Source: Gilliamella sp. ESL0443 (GTDB lineage Bacteria; Pseudomonadota; Gammaproteobacteria; Enterobacterales; Orbaceae). Taken from it: 64,000 nt of DNA. Location: contig NZ_CP048263.1 in assembly GCF_019469165.1 (NCBI RefSeq), positions 1,054,001-1,118,000 of the forward strand, written 5' to 3'. The notes beneath the pieces are model-generated. The model worked only from the letters and a program-made list of their open reading frames with translations. It ran no database searches and was not told the DNA's origin. Made by a program: the position numbers and the translations under genes. Shown here piece after piece: positions 1 to 9,005 of this stretch (its first letter is position 1; each line of letters begins with the position of its first letter).

Positions 1-2
1 TT

Positions 3-581
3 TTTGTCGAAGATGCCGTGTTATGTACGCCCTGTTGCGCCATTATTACTCGCCCTGGCGCGGTAAGCCGTCGTGCAGAAACAGAAATCATCGTTGATAC
101 TATTGAACGATTTTATCCTAATAATGTTGAACACATTACCGCCCCTGGCACTATTGAAGCGGGCGATATTATGATGGTTGAGAATCACTATTACATTGGT
201 TTATCCGCTCGTACCAATCAAGAAGGTGCCAATCAAATGATTGCTATCTTAGAAAAATACGGACTATCCGGTTCAGTGGTGACTTTAGAGAAAGTATTAC
301 ATCTAAAAACCGGACTTGCTTATTTGGAACACAATAATTTATTAGCTGCGGGTGAATTTATCACTAAGCCAGAATTTCAACATCTCAATATTATTGAAAT
401 ACCAGAAGAAGAGAGTTATGCCGCTAACTGTATCTGGGTTAATGAGCGAGTCATCATGCCGGCTGGTTATCCAATTACTAAAGCTAAAATTGAAGCGCTT
501 GGCTATCAAGTCATCGAAGTTGATACCTCAGAATATCGCAAAATTGATGGCGGAGTTAGTTGTATGTCATTGCGATTTTAA
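3..581 (+). CDS. Dimethylarginine dimethylaminohydrolase-like protein (5' end outside window)
   Basis: Only the C-terminal ~190 residues are in the window; the frame is open to base 3 and reads FVEDAVLCTPCCAII before the first possible GTG start at 18, so the true start lies upstream. Dimethylargininases of the amidinotransferase superfamily hydrolyse N-omega-methylated arginine, or sometimes other guanidino compounds, to citrulline and an amine. Visible family marks are FVED, TRPGAVSRRAE, the HLKTGLAYL segment with the catalytic His, and the terminal GGVSCMSLRF with the nucleophilic Cys. It is followed 37 bp later by a basic amino-acid antiporter on the same strand, which suggests uptake and breakdown of an arginine derivative. 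The exact substrate cannot be read from the sequence. Confidence 0.85.
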   Translation, partial: FVEDAVLCTPCCAIITRPGAVSRRAETEIIVDTIERFYPNNVEHITAPGTIEAGDIMMVENHYYIGLSARTNQEGANQMIAILEKYGLSGSVVTLEKVLHLKTGLAYLEHNNLLAAGEFITKPEFQHLNIIEIPEEESYAANCIWVNERVIMPAGYPITKAKIEALGYQVIEVDTSEYRKIDGGVSCMSLRF

Positions 582-618
582 TTAAAACTTAACTGAACAA
601 TTAAAATAAGAAAACGAT

Positions 619-2028
619 ATGAATATGCCAGTAAGAAAAAAGCTTGGCATACTCCCACTTACATTAATGGTAGTGGGCAGTATTGTCGGTAGTGGTATTT
701 TTAGCCTTCCTCAAAACATGGCCGAAGGGGCTGGAGCAGGTGCAATTTTAATTGCATGGGTAATAACCTTATTTGGCATGTTTATGCTTACGCGAATTTT
801 TCAGTATCTTTCAATTCGTTTTTACAAAATCAATGAAGGATTATATGGCTATGTTCGTGAAGGATTTGGTGATTATATTGGTTTTAATGCCGCTTGGGGC
901 TATTGGATATCGGCATGGATGTCATGTGGCAGCTATTTAGTTATCCTATTTAGCGCATTAGGTTCATTTGAGTGCTTCAATTATTTTGGTAATGGCACAA
1001 CTATTCCCGCTGTGATTGCTGGACTTATATTCTTATGGATTATCCATTTTTTTGTCATAAAAGGCATCTATCAAGCATTCTTACTTAATTGTTTAGTCAC
1101 ATTAGCTAAAATTGTGCCTATTTGTTTATTTATTGTTTGTGTCGTTTTAGCGTTTAAAGTTGATACTTTCAATATGGACTTTTGGGGGACACCTCAATTA
1201 GGAACCATCCTCAGTCAAGTAAAACATACCATGCTTTATACCGTATGGGTTTATTTAGGGATTGAAAGTGCAACAGTTTATGCCGCTCGAGCTAAAAATA
1301 TAATTAGTATAAGTCGAGCCACCTTTTTTGGTTTTGCTATTACCAGTCTATTATTAGTCTGTGTTTCGGTACTATCTTTAGGGATCGTCCCACAACACGA
1401 ACTAGCACAAATGAAAAATCCATCCATGGCCTTAGTGATTGAACATGTTGTAGGTAGTTGGGGAGCTAAATGTATCAACATTGGTTTGATTGTGTCGGTC
1501 AGTGGTGGACTATTGTCTTGGTTAATGTTAGCGGCTGAAATGCTGTTCCTTTCTGGCCAAGGAAATCAACATACCGTACCTAGTTGTTTCGGTAAACTTA
1601 ATAAAAACAGTACACCCGCTAATGCATTGTGGTTAACAACGAGTTTAATTAGTGTACTTATGATTTTGGCACATTTTTATCAATCGGGTTACAACACCTT
1701 AATTCAGCTATCAACTTCAATGGTACTCATCCCCTATCTACTATCAGCATTATTCGTGTTTAAACTATCTATAAGGCAACGAAAAAAACATCTATTATTC
1801 ATCGGTACACTGGGTTCAATTTATGGATTCTGGTTAATCTATGCTGGTGGAGTTTCTTATTTATTACTATCCATGATCTTATATAGTGTTGGATTATTAT
1901 TCTACCTTTATGCAAGAAAACAAAGGCATCTATCATCTTTCAGTTATTTGCATGACAAAATTTATGCCATAACCATAGTTATACTAGCTATTATAGCGAT
2001 AATATACTTCTACATTATTCCGCAATAA
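619..2028 (+). CDS. APC-family basic amino acid antiporter (ArcD/arginine:ornithine type)
   Basis: A 469-residue polytopic membrane protein. The N-terminus GSIVGSGIFSLPQNMAEG is the substrate-binding loop of the APC basic amino-acid/polyamine antiporter group, and about twelve hydrophobic segments follow. Members exchange arginine for ornithine, lysine for cadaverine and similar pairs. The dimethylargininase-like gene immediately upstream on the same strand makes arginine or a methylarginine derivative a reasonable substrate, with citrulline or ornithine as counter-substrate; this is inference. The ATG at 619 follows AATAAGAAAACGAT, which lacks a strong ribosome-binding site. It converges with trmN6, 11 bp away, with no clear terminator hairpin between them. 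Confidence 0.8.
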   Translation: MNMPVRKKLGILPLTLMVVGSIVGSGIFSLPQNMAEGAGAGAILIAWVITLFGMFMLTRIFQYLSIRFYKINEGLYGYVREGFGDYIGFNAAWGYWISAWMSCGSYLVILFSALGSFECFNYFGNGTTIPAVIAGLIFLWIIHFFVIKGIYQAFLLNCLVTLAKIVPICLFIVCVVLAFKVDTFNMDFWGTPQLGTILSQVKHTMLYTVWVYLGIESATVYAARAKNIISISRATFFGFAITSLLLVCVSVLSLGIVPQHELAQMKNPSMALVIEHVVGSWGAKCINIGLIVSVSGGLLSWLMLAAEMLFLSGQGNQHTVPSCFGKLNKNSTPANALWLTTSLISVLMILAHFYQSGYNTLIQLSTSMVLIPYLLSALFVFKLSIRQRKKHLLFIGTLGSIYGFWLIYAGGVSYLLLSMILYSVGLLFYLYARKQRHLSSFSYLHDKIYAITIVILAIIAIIYFYIIPQ

Positions 2029-2039
2029 CCAAAAAGGCA

Positions 2040-2786
2040 TTATTTACGAAACAGATAAAAATCAGCCAATAATTCTCTAAATGGTTGAGAATACCTCCCA
2101 TGGTCATCGCGCATACACAATGATTGACTAAGGAAATTATCATTTTGATGAAATGAAAAGGCCATCAGTGCCAACGAAAAATCCTTATCAGCTGAATATT
2201 TTACTTGCATTTCACTGCATAAAAATAACCTATTTAACTCGCATAACTGTTTAAATTTATCTGCAACATGATAAGGTAATACTAAACAAAATAATCCATT
2301 TGATTTTAATAAACGAATTACCGCATCAATAAGTTGCTGATAGTTTAAACTCTCGGTATAACGAGCCAACTGACGTTCTGTATTTCGACATTCGACTGCT
2401 GATTGGAAATAAGGTGGATTAGTTATAATCAAATCATAACAAGCATTATCATCTATTCTAAATTGATTAACATTGATATTTAATGCTCGGATCGTTTGAA
2501 AATTAGCATTTAAGCTATTTTGCTGACATTGCATAATCGCTTGCGGATCAATGTCGATCGCATCAATTTGACATGAATGGTTTTCTAAACGCTGGGCAAG
2601 CATCAATGCAATAACGCCACACCCAGTACCAATATCTAAAACATTTTGTATATCAGGTTTAATTGGTGCCCATGCACCTAACAAGCAACTATCCGTTGTC
2701 ACTTTCATGGGACTTTTATCATGGGCAACAAAAAAACGCTTAAAGGTAAATCCACCTTTTTTTAATGGTAGCTGATTATTTGGCAT
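2040..2786 (-). CDS. trmN6: tRNA1(Val) (adenine(37)-N6)-methyltransferase
   Basis: A 248-residue class I SAM-dependent methyltransferase, YfiC/TrmN6 family, which makes m6A37 in tRNA-Val. Motif I is [16 protein letters not shown], the acidic loop after beta-2 is [10 protein letters not shown], and motif IV is [10 protein letters not shown], the NPPY signature of N6-adenine methyltransferases. The open frame extends to 2927, but the N-terminus [15 protein letters not shown] is the usual family start, so the ATG at 2786 was chosen. This gives an 11-bp overlap with the end of nfi and likely translational coupling. Confidence in the family is high; the exact tRNA target rests on homology. Confidence 0.88.
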   Translation of the reverse strand: MPNNQLPLKKGGFTFKRFFVAHDKSPMKVTTDSCLLGAWAPIKPDIQNVLDIGTGCGVIALMLAQRLENHSCQIDAIDIDPQAIMQCQQNSLNANFQTIRALNINVNQFRIDDNACYDLIITNPPYFQSAVECRNTERQLARYTESLNYQQLIDAVIRLLKSNGLFCLVLPYHVADKFKQLCELNRLFLCSEMQVKYSADKDFSLALMAFSFHQNDNFLSQSLCMRDDHGRYSQPFRELLADFYLFRK

Positions 2787-3447
2787 GACTAAACTTTCTA
2801 AATAATGGCTTATTGGACGCAATTGCATCAGCCCAACGAGTTGGCTCCGGCAAACGGTAACCGCGTAAACATTGTTTGACCCAATGTAATGCACTGTCCT
2901 GACTGATTCTATGCCCTGCGGAAACAAATAACGGATTACAATTATCTTTACTTTGTAAAACCCAGCCTATCTGTTCTTGCTTATCAAACAGAGGCGTTAC
3001 ATTTCCCGCTTTTTTCGATTGAGGCTCGAATTGTCCACATAATTTTCTTTTTGCTACACCAATCGTAGGTATATCGAGCAATAAACCTAAATGACTTGCA
3101 ATTCCTAATCGTCTGGGATGAGCAAAACCCTGCCCATCAACCAACAACAAATCAGGTTTGTGCTTAAGCTGTTGCCATGCTTTAAGCAATGCCGGATACT
3201 CCCGAAAAGACAAATATCCTGGAATATAAGGAAAATTTGTTTCCAATCGAGCAATATTATATTCAACCACTTCAAAATCAGGAAATGCCAATATCACAAT
3301 CGCAGCACGAGTTATCATGCCACCTTGTTCAAAACCGACATCCGCCCCACCAATCAATTTTATTGCTGGGTTAAAATCATCCACCAAGCTAACCTGATTG
3401 GCTAATTGCTGTTGTGAAAGTTTTAATTGTGCTAAATTAATAGACAT
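2776..3447 (-). CDS. nfi: Endonuclease V (deoxyinosine 3'-endonuclease)
   Basis: A 223-residue protein matching endonuclease V end to end. The enzyme nicks DNA at the second phosphodiester 3' of deoxyinosine and starts repair of deaminated adenine. The metal-binding residues are visible as Asp36 in GGADVGF, Glu83 in [11 protein letters not shown] and Asp104 in [16 protein letters not shown], one residue off the E. coli numbering; the PYIP wedge is intact. The gene is first of a two-gene unit with trmN6, whose ATG lies inside its last codons. It diverges from the yigZ-like gene with 54 bp between starts. Confidence 0.95.
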   Translation of the reverse strand: MSINLAQLKLSQQQLANQVSLVDDFNPAIKLIGGADVGFEQGGMITRAAIVILAFPDFEVVEYNIARLETNFPYIPGYLSFREYPALLKAWQQLKHKPDLLLVDGQGFAHPRRLGIASHLGLLLDIPTIGVAKRKLCGQFEPQSKKAGNVTPLFDKQEQIGWVLQSKDNCNPLFVSAGHRISQDSALHWVKQCLRGYRLPEPTRWADAIASNKPLFRKFSHAK

Positions 3448-3501
3448 TTCAACTCTGCTGAGTATTATTAGTTACAATAAAATGATTTTACCAGAATAAG
3501 T

Positions 3502-4080
3502 ATGCCTTATACATTAGCAAATCCAACCGAATTAACCGAAGAAATAAAAAAAAGTCGCTTTATTGTCAACGCGGCACCCATTATAAATGCGGAGCAGGCT
3601 GCACAATTTATTGATAGCATTAGTGATCCAAATGCAACTCACAACTGTTGGGCATGGAAAATAGGACAACAATATCGTTTCAATGATGATGGAGAACCAA
3701 CCAGTACTGCTGGGCGCCCTATTCTATCGGCTATTGAAGGACAAGATTGCGATCAGGTCGTCGTTGTTGTGACTCGCTACTTTGGCGGAATTAAATTAGG
3801 TACAGGTGGACTAATCCGTGCTTATGGCGGCTCAGCAAGCCATTGCTTACAACAAGCTGAATTAATCGAACTTATTGCCAGAACAACCTTAGAGTTTCAC
3901 TGTTACTATAACGAGTGGCCTATCATAGAAAACCGGCTGAAGGAATTCGATGCAATTATTGAACAGCAAAATTTTGATGCAGAAGGTGTCACAGTTGGCA
4001 TCGCTATCACGCAAGACAATTTGCTCACACTTAAAAAGAATATTAGTGATATTACTCGCGGAAGAGTGATTATTGAATGA
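3502..4080 (+). CDS. yigZ: YigZ/IMPACT family protein (UPF0029)
   Basis: A 192-residue cytosolic protein of the YigZ/IMPACT family. The N-terminal UPF0029 domain carries the family marks KSRFIV, NATHNCWAW, FNDDGEPTSTAGRPIL and TRYFGGIKLGTGGLIRAYG. A C-terminal domain of ferredoxin-like type (DUF1949) follows. The biochemical role in bacteria is not settled; the eukaryotic relative IMPACT binds GCN1 in translational control, and bacterial structures suggest nucleic-acid binding. The gene stands alone, transcribed away from nfi. It is followed by a 263-bp gap whose only notable content is a copy of a genome-specific repeat at 4275. Confidence 0.92.
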   Translation: MPYTLANPTELTEEIKKSRFIVNAAPIINAEQAAQFIDSISDPNATHNCWAWKIGQQYRFNDDGEPTSTAGRPILSAIEGQDCDQVVVVVTRYFGGIKLGTGGLIRAYGGSASHCLQQAELIELIARTTLEFHCYYNEWPIIENRLKEFDAIIEQQNFDAEGVTVGIAITQDNLLTLKKNISDITRGRVIIE

Positions 4081-4274
4081 AATCTGAAAACTTTTTAAAT
4101 ACCTTCAATAACGTTAAATATACTCTTGATTGAAATGACTTCGAAATAGATAAGCATAAAAATAATTTAAATACTGCTTCAATCAATGCACTCAGCACGT
4201 TGGAAAATATACACTTAAAGTAGCGGGATGACGTTTAAAATTAATTTAAATGTTTTTAATCATTCAAAAAATGA

Positions 4275-4304
4275 CCTCAAAAACCCCGCTCCTCAACTTT
4301 TTTT
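4275..4304 (+). repeat. 30-bp intergenic repeat, copy 1
   Basis: Begins CCTCAAAAACCCCGCTCC and continues TCAACTTTTTTT. The same 30 bases occur without a mismatch at 7483-7512 and 21413-21442, always between genes, and degenerate copies lie at 21445-21470 and 38264-38280. The rest of the gap (4081-4343) shows nothing recognisable. Confidence 0.9.
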
Positions 4305-4343
4305 CTTTCCCCTTAAGGATAAATAATTGCTAGTGATAAATAG

Positions 4344-5132
4344 TTAATTATTAAACTCATATACACTACCGTCACCCCACGTGCCAATGTAATAACGGCT
4401 ATTATGATAAGCTAATGCAACAGCTTGAGATAAGTTCGAAACTAATGTCGTCACTTTTTTGCTTTGTACATCAATTTTTCGCACCATACCGGCACCATTA
4501 TCAACCACTGCTACTACATTTGGGGCAATTCGTACAATACCTACACCTGGGCGACTAAATTCGGCGCCGAGTTCCGTTTGAATACCATTTGGACTGATCA
4601 TAGTTAGACGTCCACTGTATTGAGAAACAACTAAACTATTATCCGCTAATTGAGTCACGCCAACTGGTGTAGTTAATCCACGAGCAACAATATTTTTTTG
4701 TTTTGTTTGAAGATCAAGCGAAACAATTTCACCTGTTGAACGATTAGTGATGAGTAATTGCCCCTGATTAGAAAAAGCGATTCCGGTAGGCGTATGATAA
4801 CCATCAGAAATTTTTTCTGATTTACCATCACGATTAATTTTTAAAATATAATCATCGCCATAAGATGAAACATACATATTATCTTTTGCATCAAACACTA
4901 TTCCAGCTGGTGATGATATACCCGAATAAAAAGTCTCTTTTTTACCATTAGCATTTATTTTCAAAACTGAATTATTTGACCAATCTGTCACATACATCTC
5001 CCCTTTACTATTAAATGCGATTCCTGTTGGAGCATTGAAGTCTGAGGAAATCTTTGTTAAACCTGCCATAGATGACCCTCCATAAAAACAGCAAAATATA
5101 AACATCGATATACGCAGTAAAAATTTTTTCAT
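4344..5132 (-). CDS. Exported NHL/SMP-30-like beta-propeller protein
   Basis: A 262-residue protein beginning with a Sec signal peptide: MKKFLLR, a hydrophobic core and a likely cleavage near SSMAG at residue 23. The mature part is a series of about 40-residue blade repeats with the recurrent pattern PTGIAFNSKGEMYVTDWSNN and PAGIVFDAKDNMYVSSYGDD, typical of NHL or Vgb-type propellers. Such proteins bind ligands or act as lactonases, but no catalytic set can be picked out here. It lies 25 bp downstream of the MFS transporter on the same strand and is probably co-transcribed, which suggests it handles or binds the transported compound outside the cytoplasm. Specific function unknown. Confidence 0.75.
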   Translation of the reverse strand: MKKFLLRISMFIFCCFYGGSSMAGLTKISSDFNAPTGIAFNSKGEMYVTDWSNNSVLKINANGKKETFYSGISSPAGIVFDAKDNMYVSSYGDDYILKINRDGKSEKISDGYHTPTGIAFSNQGQLLITNRSTGEIVSLDLQTKQKNIVARGLTTPVGVTQLADNSLVVSQYSGRLTMISPNGIQTELGAEFSRPGVGIVRIAPNVVAVVDNGAGMVRKIDVQSKKVTTLVSNLSQAVALAYHNSRYYIGTWGDGSVYEFNN

Positions 5133-5157
5133 TATTAATTTCCTTATTTATAACACA

Positions 5158-6360
5158 TTAATTTTTGATACTATTTCTAATTAATCGAATCGCAATTAAC
5201 GCTAGAATTAAATTAACGATAGACAAAAAGACACAAAGTATTATGGCGCCAATCCAAGCTTTGTTTTGATAAACAATACCGAGTAAATAAGTACCAATAC
5301 TACCGCCAGCCAAACAAGCAAGAAGATATAAAGACGAAATAGCACCTCTAGAACTAATTGGTACAATTTTATTTAGCATTGCAATAACTAATGGTTGAAT
5401 ACCAAAAACGAATAGGAATAAACAAAAAATGCCTAATCCAATAACATATAATGATGAGCTAAATCCGATAGTGACAATCGACATACATACAGCTAACAGA
5501 CAGATAATGAATAAGTATTTTTCATTGATGACTTGAGTTAACTTACCAGTGATCATGCTACCGACTACCGCACTTAAACCAGCAAAATTCAACCAACCTA
5601 AAACGGTTGAAGATAAGTAAAAAGGTGCGCCTTTCAAATAAAAAGTGAGTAAAGAAGATATTCCAAGATAAACAAAAAATAGTAAAAAACCGATTACTAA
5701 AAAAATAACGACAGTTTTATCTAGAAATAATTTAAGTGCAGATAAATACGTACCTATCAAACTGGTTGTTGGAGATTGATTTGTTGTTTGCTTTATACCA
5801 AAAGGAACAAAAAGACATGCTACAATGATTAATCCCGCATAAATGATAAAAGCAATCTGCCAAGACCAAAAATCAGTTAACATCGCAATCACACTTCGGC
5901 TAAAAATGATGCCAACAATTGAAGCTGAAATCATAATTCCCATTGCTTGTGGTAACTTATGATTTGGCGTGTTTTTAGCGGTATAAGCGAACAGAGCTGC
6001 AGGAACAGCAGCTGCAAAAAAGCCTATTAATGACATAACAACCAAATATAAATTAAAACAATCAATGATCACCGATAAAATAAGACAACAAATAGTTCCA
6101 ATACTACCAATCAGAACTAATAACTTTGTTGAAACGTTATCCGAGAGTGGACCATAAATAAAAAAAGAAATGGCATAAAAAAAACAAGATAAACTAAACA
6201 CATTTCTCGCTTCTAAAATATCAATATGATAACTTTTTGATATTTCTTGAAAGATAAGTTGACTTATATAAACCGAGCCGACTAATAGCACAATTAAAAT
6301 TGCTGATAAAATTAGACTGGATTTTTTCTGTATTGTTTCTTCTTTTAACATAGATTTCAT
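5158..6360 (-). CDS. MFS transporter (drug/solute efflux type)
   Basis: A 400-residue major facilitator superfamily protein with about twelve membrane segments. The loop between helices 2 and 3 reads FFIYGPLSDNVSTK, the MFS motif A region, and an internal pseudo-repeat starts near residue 210. The pattern is like the AraJ/YgaY/YnfM group of efflux carriers; the substrate cannot be inferred. A second ATG (MLKEET) lies three codons in. The gene is divergent from a LysR regulator, with an inverted repeat and a repeated half-site in the 207-bp shared control region. The beta-propeller gene follows in the same direction. Confidence 0.85.
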   Translation of the reverse strand: MKSMLKEETIQKKSSLILSAILIVLLVGSVYISQLIFQEISKSYHIDILEARNVFSLSCFFYAISFFIYGPLSDNVSTKLLVLIGSIGTICCLILSVIIDCFNLYLVVMSLIGFFAAAVPAALFAYTAKNTPNHKLPQAMGIMISASIVGIIFSRSVIAMLTDFWSWQIAFIIYAGLIIVACLFVPFGIKQTTNQSPTTSLIGTYLSALKLFLDKTVVIFLVIGFLLFFVYLGISSLLTFYLKGAPFYLSSTVLGWLNFAGLSAVVGSMITGKLTQVINEKYLFIICLLAVCMSIVTIGFSSSLYVIGLGIFCLFLFVFGIQPLVIAMLNKIVPISSRGAISSLYLLACLAGGSIGTYLLGIVYQNKAWIGAIILCVFLSIVNLILALIAIRLIRNSIKN

Positions 6361-6427
6361 AATAAAGATTGATTAGTTTTCAAGAAGACTATCTGACAAA
6401 TAGCTAATTTAAAAATACATATTTTGT

Positions 6428-6444
6428 TATACGAAAATCGTATA
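6428..6444. promoter_or_regulatory. Inverted repeat, probable LysR operator
   Basis: TATACGA-AAA-TCGTATA is a perfect 7-bp inverted repeat between the divergent MFS and LysR genes. The half-site TATACGA recurs at 6516-6522, closer to the LysR start. Two related sites in a divergent control region is the classical arrangement for a LysR-type activator that also represses itself. Binding is inferred, not shown. Confidence 0.6.
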
Positions 6445-6567
6445 GAAAAAAATGATGATTAGCAAAAGATGTAAAACTCATTCATAATAACTAAATGATT
6501 ATCGTGCTAAAAAACTATACGACGATTTGGACACCAAACTAATTCATGTATTAAGAACTGTGTAATT

Positions 6568-7476
6568 ATGGACATTTACAGCAAAAGATTACCGACTATT
6601 AAGCAATTACAATATTTCATTGCGGTCTGTGAAGAACTTAGTTTTACTGGCGCAGCCAAAAAACTTGGTATTAGCCAACCTCCTCTTTCAACTCAAATTA
6701 AAAATTTGGAAGAAACCCTACAAAGCACACTTTTTTTAAGAAACTCTCACAATATTGTATTAACCAATGAAGGCGTAATACTAAAATCTAAAGTAACACA
6801 ATTATTAAGTGATCTTTGTTCAATGGTTAAATCAACAAAGCATCTAGAAAAAGTTATTATAGGAACAACTAAAACCTTAAGTTTTGACTATATTCCTTAT
6901 TTCAAATCGTTTTTATCCAAATTTAGTGATGAAACAGAAATATATAAACATAACTATACCTCTAAAGAGCTAATACTAGAGTTACAAAAAGGCAATATTG
7001 ATTTTGCCTTTGTTTCCGACTATCCAACTAGAGATTTTAATGAAAACTCAATACTAATCTATCAAGAACCCATGACCTTAGTATTGCCAGCTCATCACCC
7101 ATGCAGTAAACAAGATAAAGTTAACCTTAATGATGTGATTGATTTACCACTGTTTTGGTTTAAACAACATTTAAATCCATTTTTTTACGACCAGTGTGAA
7201 AAGGTTTTCAATAGCTTAAACCACCCACTACATCGTCGTGCCGAACTTGCGGATAATTTATCTATGCTACTGGAAGTTGCATTAGGTAAAGCAATAATGC
7301 TTTTACCACAATCGATGACACAAGTGAAAGTCGATGGTGTTATCTATAAAAAGTTGATCAACAACCAAGATAAAAAATTAAAAATAAATATTTATCTGAT
7401 ATGGCGTAAAAACATTAAAACTTCAACTGTTAATCAAGCAATAATTGATTATTTTAATCAGCATAAAATCAGCTAA
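6568..7476 (+). CDS. LysR-family transcriptional regulator
   Basis: A 302-residue LysR-type regulator. The winged helix-turn-helix covers about residues 10-65 (LQYFIAVCEELSFTGAAKKL, then ISQPPLSTQIKNLE), and the rest is a two-lobed periplasmic-binding-protein-like effector domain. LysR proteins usually control the gene transcribed away from them, here the MFS transporter and its propeller partner. The inducer is unknown. The intergenic region carries the inverted repeat expected for such a regulator. The gene ends just before a copy of the 30-bp repeat. Confidence 0.88.
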   Translation: MDIYSKRLPTIKQLQYFIAVCEELSFTGAAKKLGISQPPLSTQIKNLEETLQSTLFLRNSHNIVLTNEGVILKSKVTQLLSDLCSMVKSTKHLEKVIIGTTKTLSFDYIPYFKSFLSKFSDETEIYKHNYTSKELILELQKGNIDFAFVSDYPTRDFNENSILIYQEPMTLVLPAHHPCSKQDKVNLNDVIDLPLFWFKQHLNPFFYDQCEKVFNSLNHPLHRRAELADNLSMLLEVALGKAIMLLPQSMTQVKVDGVIYKKLINNQDKKLKINIYLIWRKNIKTSTVNQAIIDYFNQHKIS

Positions 7477-7482
7477 ATTAAA

Positions 7483-7566
7483 CCTCAAAAACCCCGCTCC
7501 TCAACTTTTTTTGCTAATTTATTCATTATTGAAATGGTGTCAAAAATGTTGAGGAAAGGTTTTTTT
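7483..7566 (+). repeat. 30-bp repeat copy 2 with an inverted degenerate partner
   Basis: 7483-7512 is identical to the copy at 4275. At 7548-7566 a partial inverted copy, GTTGAGGAAAGGTTTTTTT, could pair with the first over about 19 positions with four mismatches, giving a long stem with a ~35-nt loop. It lies directly after the LysR stop codon and may also end transcription. Confidence 0.75.
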
Positions 7567-7679
7567 GGTAAATTCTTTTAAACTATTTTTCTTTTTTTAG
7601 CTATTAAATCGCCTTTGGTTGCTTGTACATAATAAAGCCATTACAATTATGCAAAACTAATCACTTTTCTTTTAACCTT

Positions 7680-8174
7680 ATGATTACTTACACAGATGCA
7701 ACTTTAGATGATTTGCCTTTTATCGTGGATGTATATAATTCAACAATTGCTAGTCGCCAAGTTACAGCTGATTTACAGCCGGTGTCTGTTGAAAGTCGTT
7801 TAGCGTGGTTTGATCAGCATAATCCACAAAAACGCCCACTTTGGTTAATCAAATATCAAAATCAATCTTGTGGTTGGGTGAGCTTATCATCATTTTATGG
7901 TCGCCCGGCTTACGATAAAACGGTTGAAATTAGTTTATACATTCATCAAGATTTTAGAGGGAAGAAAATCGGCCAAGCCACAGTGACACAAATTGAATCA
8001 TTTGCAAAAAAAGTCGGTATTCAATCCATACTTAGCTATGTTTTTGGACACAATACGCCTAGCATAAAACTATTTGAAAAACTTCATTATCAACATTGGG
8101 CACTACTCCCCAAAATTGCCGAACTTGATGGCGTCAAACGTGATTTAGTTATTTTGGGTAAGCATCTGGATTAA
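7680..8174 (+). CDS. GNAT N-acetyltransferase (phosphinothricin acetyltransferase/MnaT-like)
   Basis: A 164-residue GNAT-fold acetyltransferase. The N-terminal DATLDDLPFIVDVYN and the VEISLYIHQDFRGKKIGQA segment, which carries the acetyl-CoA pyrophosphate loop (Q/R-x-x-G-x-G/A-like), match the MnaT/YncA and bar/pat group. This group acetylates small amines such as methionine sulfone, methionine sulfoximine or phosphinothricin. The open frame reaches a TTG at 7623, but the ATG at 7680 gives the usual family N-terminus. No strong ribosome-binding site precedes either start. Substrate unknown; the gene appears monocistronic. Confidence 0.8.
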   Translation: MITYTDATLDDLPFIVDVYNSTIASRQVTADLQPVSVESRLAWFDQHNPQKRPLWLIKYQNQSCGWVSLSSFYGRPAYDKTVEISLYIHQDFRGKKIGQATVTQIESFAKKVGIQSILSYVFGHNTPSIKLFEKLHYQHWALLPKIAELDGVKRDLVILGKHLD

Positions 8175-8229
8175 CACATTTATCTAACTTAGTTATGATT
8201 TATTTTTTTTCAAAAGGGATACTCCACAC

Positions 8230-8955
8230 ATGAGCAATCTAAGAAATCTTCAATATTTATTTCAACAAGCAAAGATTACGAGTATTTTAGTTCTGCTTAA
8301 TGTTGCATGGTTTGTTATTTCTCATCTACTTGATTCTCGTGGTTTTTCAACATATATGGAAAACGCCTTCTTGATTGACTGGGGTGCTGATGTTGCTCAG
8401 TTAACTTTTTCTGGTGAATATTGGCGTTTATTTACCAATATCTTTGTACATGCAGGATTAGCTCATCTTGCTATGAATATGTTAGCATTATGGAGTGTTG
8501 GGATTGTTTTAGAACGATTAATCCCACCATTTTCTTTTATTGGTATCTACTTATTGTCCGGCTTATTTGGTAGCTTAGCGAGTGACGTTTCAACCATTCG
8601 TCATAGTGTTATTAGTTGTGGTGCTTCGGGGGCTATCTTAGGTATTATCACTGCACTGCTTGCTTATTCGCTCATCAATCGTACCGATCTGCAAGAGATG
8701 CCTATCAAGTCTATTGTAATCAGTTTATTTCTGACTCTGGGATTAGGTTTGTTACCTTCTATTGACAATATGGCGCACATTGGTGGTGCGATTACAGGGT
8801 TTATTCTAGGTGGGATAGTTACGGTATGTTTGAAAAAATTTCGCTATCAAAGCAATATTTACACTCTATTAATCTTAATCCTCTTTGCGGCATCGTGTTT
8901 GCTGTTATATTCAATTTATCAATATTATAAAACAACATATGGTTTTAATTATTAA
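8230..8955 (+). CDS. Rhomboid-family intramembrane serine protease
   Basis: A 241-residue inner-membrane protein with six to seven hydrophobic segments. The catalytic Ser133 sits in CGASGAILG and the catalytic His183 in MAHIGGAITG. The oxyanion/HxxxN region reads HAGLAHLAMNM. Rhomboids cleave transmembrane helices of substrate proteins within the bilayer. It lacks the extra N-terminal cytosolic domain of E. coli GlpG, and no glpE or glpR gene is near. Ends 1 bp before a strong hairpin terminator shared with lolE. Native substrates unknown. Confidence 0.92.
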   Translation: MSNLRNLQYLFQQAKITSILVLLNVAWFVISHLLDSRGFSTYMENAFLIDWGADVAQLTFSGEYWRLFTNIFVHAGLAHLAMNMLALWSVGIVLERLIPPFSFIGIYLLSGLFGSLASDVSTIRHSVISCGASGAILGIITALLAYSLINRTDLQEMPIKSIVISLFLTLGLGLLPSIDNMAHIGGAITGFILGGIVTVCLKKFRYQSNIYTLLILILFAASCLLLYSIYQYYKTTYGFNY

Positions 8956-8956
8956 A

Positions 8957-8995
8957 AATAAAGGCGCAAATTGAACTTTACGCCTTTATTATTTT
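8957..8995. terminator. Bidirectional rho-independent terminator
   Basis: AATAAAGGCG (8957-8966) pairs with CGCCTTTATT (8981-8990) around a 14-nt loop and is followed by ATTTTAT. It separates the convergent rhomboid and lolE genes; the A-rich 5' arm gives a U-rich tail in either direction. Confidence 0.85.
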
Positions 8996-9005
8996 ATCTG
9001 ATTTA

